DNA from: JAXGPP01 sp964436865
Lineage (GTDB): Bacteria; Planctomycetota; Planctomycetia; Pirellulales; Thermoguttaceae
Length of the DNA stretch: 5,065 nt
Assembly: GCA_964436865.1 (NCBI GenBank)
Contig: CAYTFK010000430.1
Location: forward strand, 1 to 5,065
Reading direction: 5' to 3'
Positions within the stretch are counted from its first letter, which is position 1. Each line of letters begins with the position of its first letter. The notes beneath the pieces are model-generated. The model was not told where the DNA came from, ran no database searches, and saw only the letters and a program-made list of their open reading frames with translations. Both the position numbers and the translations under genes were made by a program. Below, piece after piece: positions 5,026-5,065 of the stretch.

Positions 5026-5065
5026 CCCAGGGGCTTACACCCCTGGCTATTAACGATCGCCCCTC
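5026..5065. repeat. Extragenic palindromic repeat, cut by the window end
   Basis: CCAGGGG (5027-5033) and CCCCTGG (5040-5046) are perfect reverse complements around CTTACA. The tail ends in GCCCCTC at 5059-5065, which looks like the first half of another CCCCT/CGGGG hairpin like the one at 4988-4998. From memory, palindromes of this style (CCAGGGGYTNACRCCCCTGG next to CCCC-GGGG hairpins) recur in planctomycete intergenic DNA, so this is probably one copy of a dispersed family. Dispersal cannot be shown from one window. Confidence 0.55.

Overview
The window looks like a piece of a high-GC planctomycete (Pirellulales-like) chromosome. This rests on protein style, since no phylogenetic marker is present. 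One gene encodes a very large exported protein that joins a discoidin-like domain, PD40/TolB-type propeller repeats and planctomycete-type C-terminal haem c motifs. The other encodes a Tat-exported creatininase-family hydrolase. The gaps are wide and carry decaying heptamer repeats and palindromic extragenic elements.

Layout. Positions 1-65 are a short leader with a possible sigma-54-type promoter and a clear Shine-Dalgarno. Positions 66-2984 (+) encode the 972-residue protein related to the hydrazine synthase alpha subunit family. Positions 2985-3748 are a gene-poor gap between two convergent genes. It begins with a 14-bp (2 x 7) tandem repeat right after the stop codon, then holds a terminator-like hairpin, a strongly G-rich stretch, a perfect 9-bp inverted repeat, a 21-bp direct repeat and a second heptamer array. 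Positions 3749-4588 (-) encode the creatininase-family protein. Positions 4589-4790 form a divergent regulatory gap with two notable palindromes; one, followed by a U-run on the minus strand, looks like a terminator or attenuator in the creatininase leader. Positions 4791-4976 (+) may encode a 61-residue hypothetical protein. The last 90 bases hold back-to-back palindromes of an extragenic repeat that runs off the window.

How the genes relate. The two main genes converge and are separated by about 760 bp, so they are not an operon and nothing links their functions directly. Both products are predicted to be exported. The large protein is probably a periplasmic or envelope redox protein, with two CXXCH haem c sites at its C-terminus. 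The hydrolase probably acts on an amide-type substrate outside the cytoplasm. No defence system, mobile element, CRISPR array or RNA gene was recognised. The least explained content is the non-coding DNA and the unassigned function of the hydrazine-synthase-alpha-like protein.
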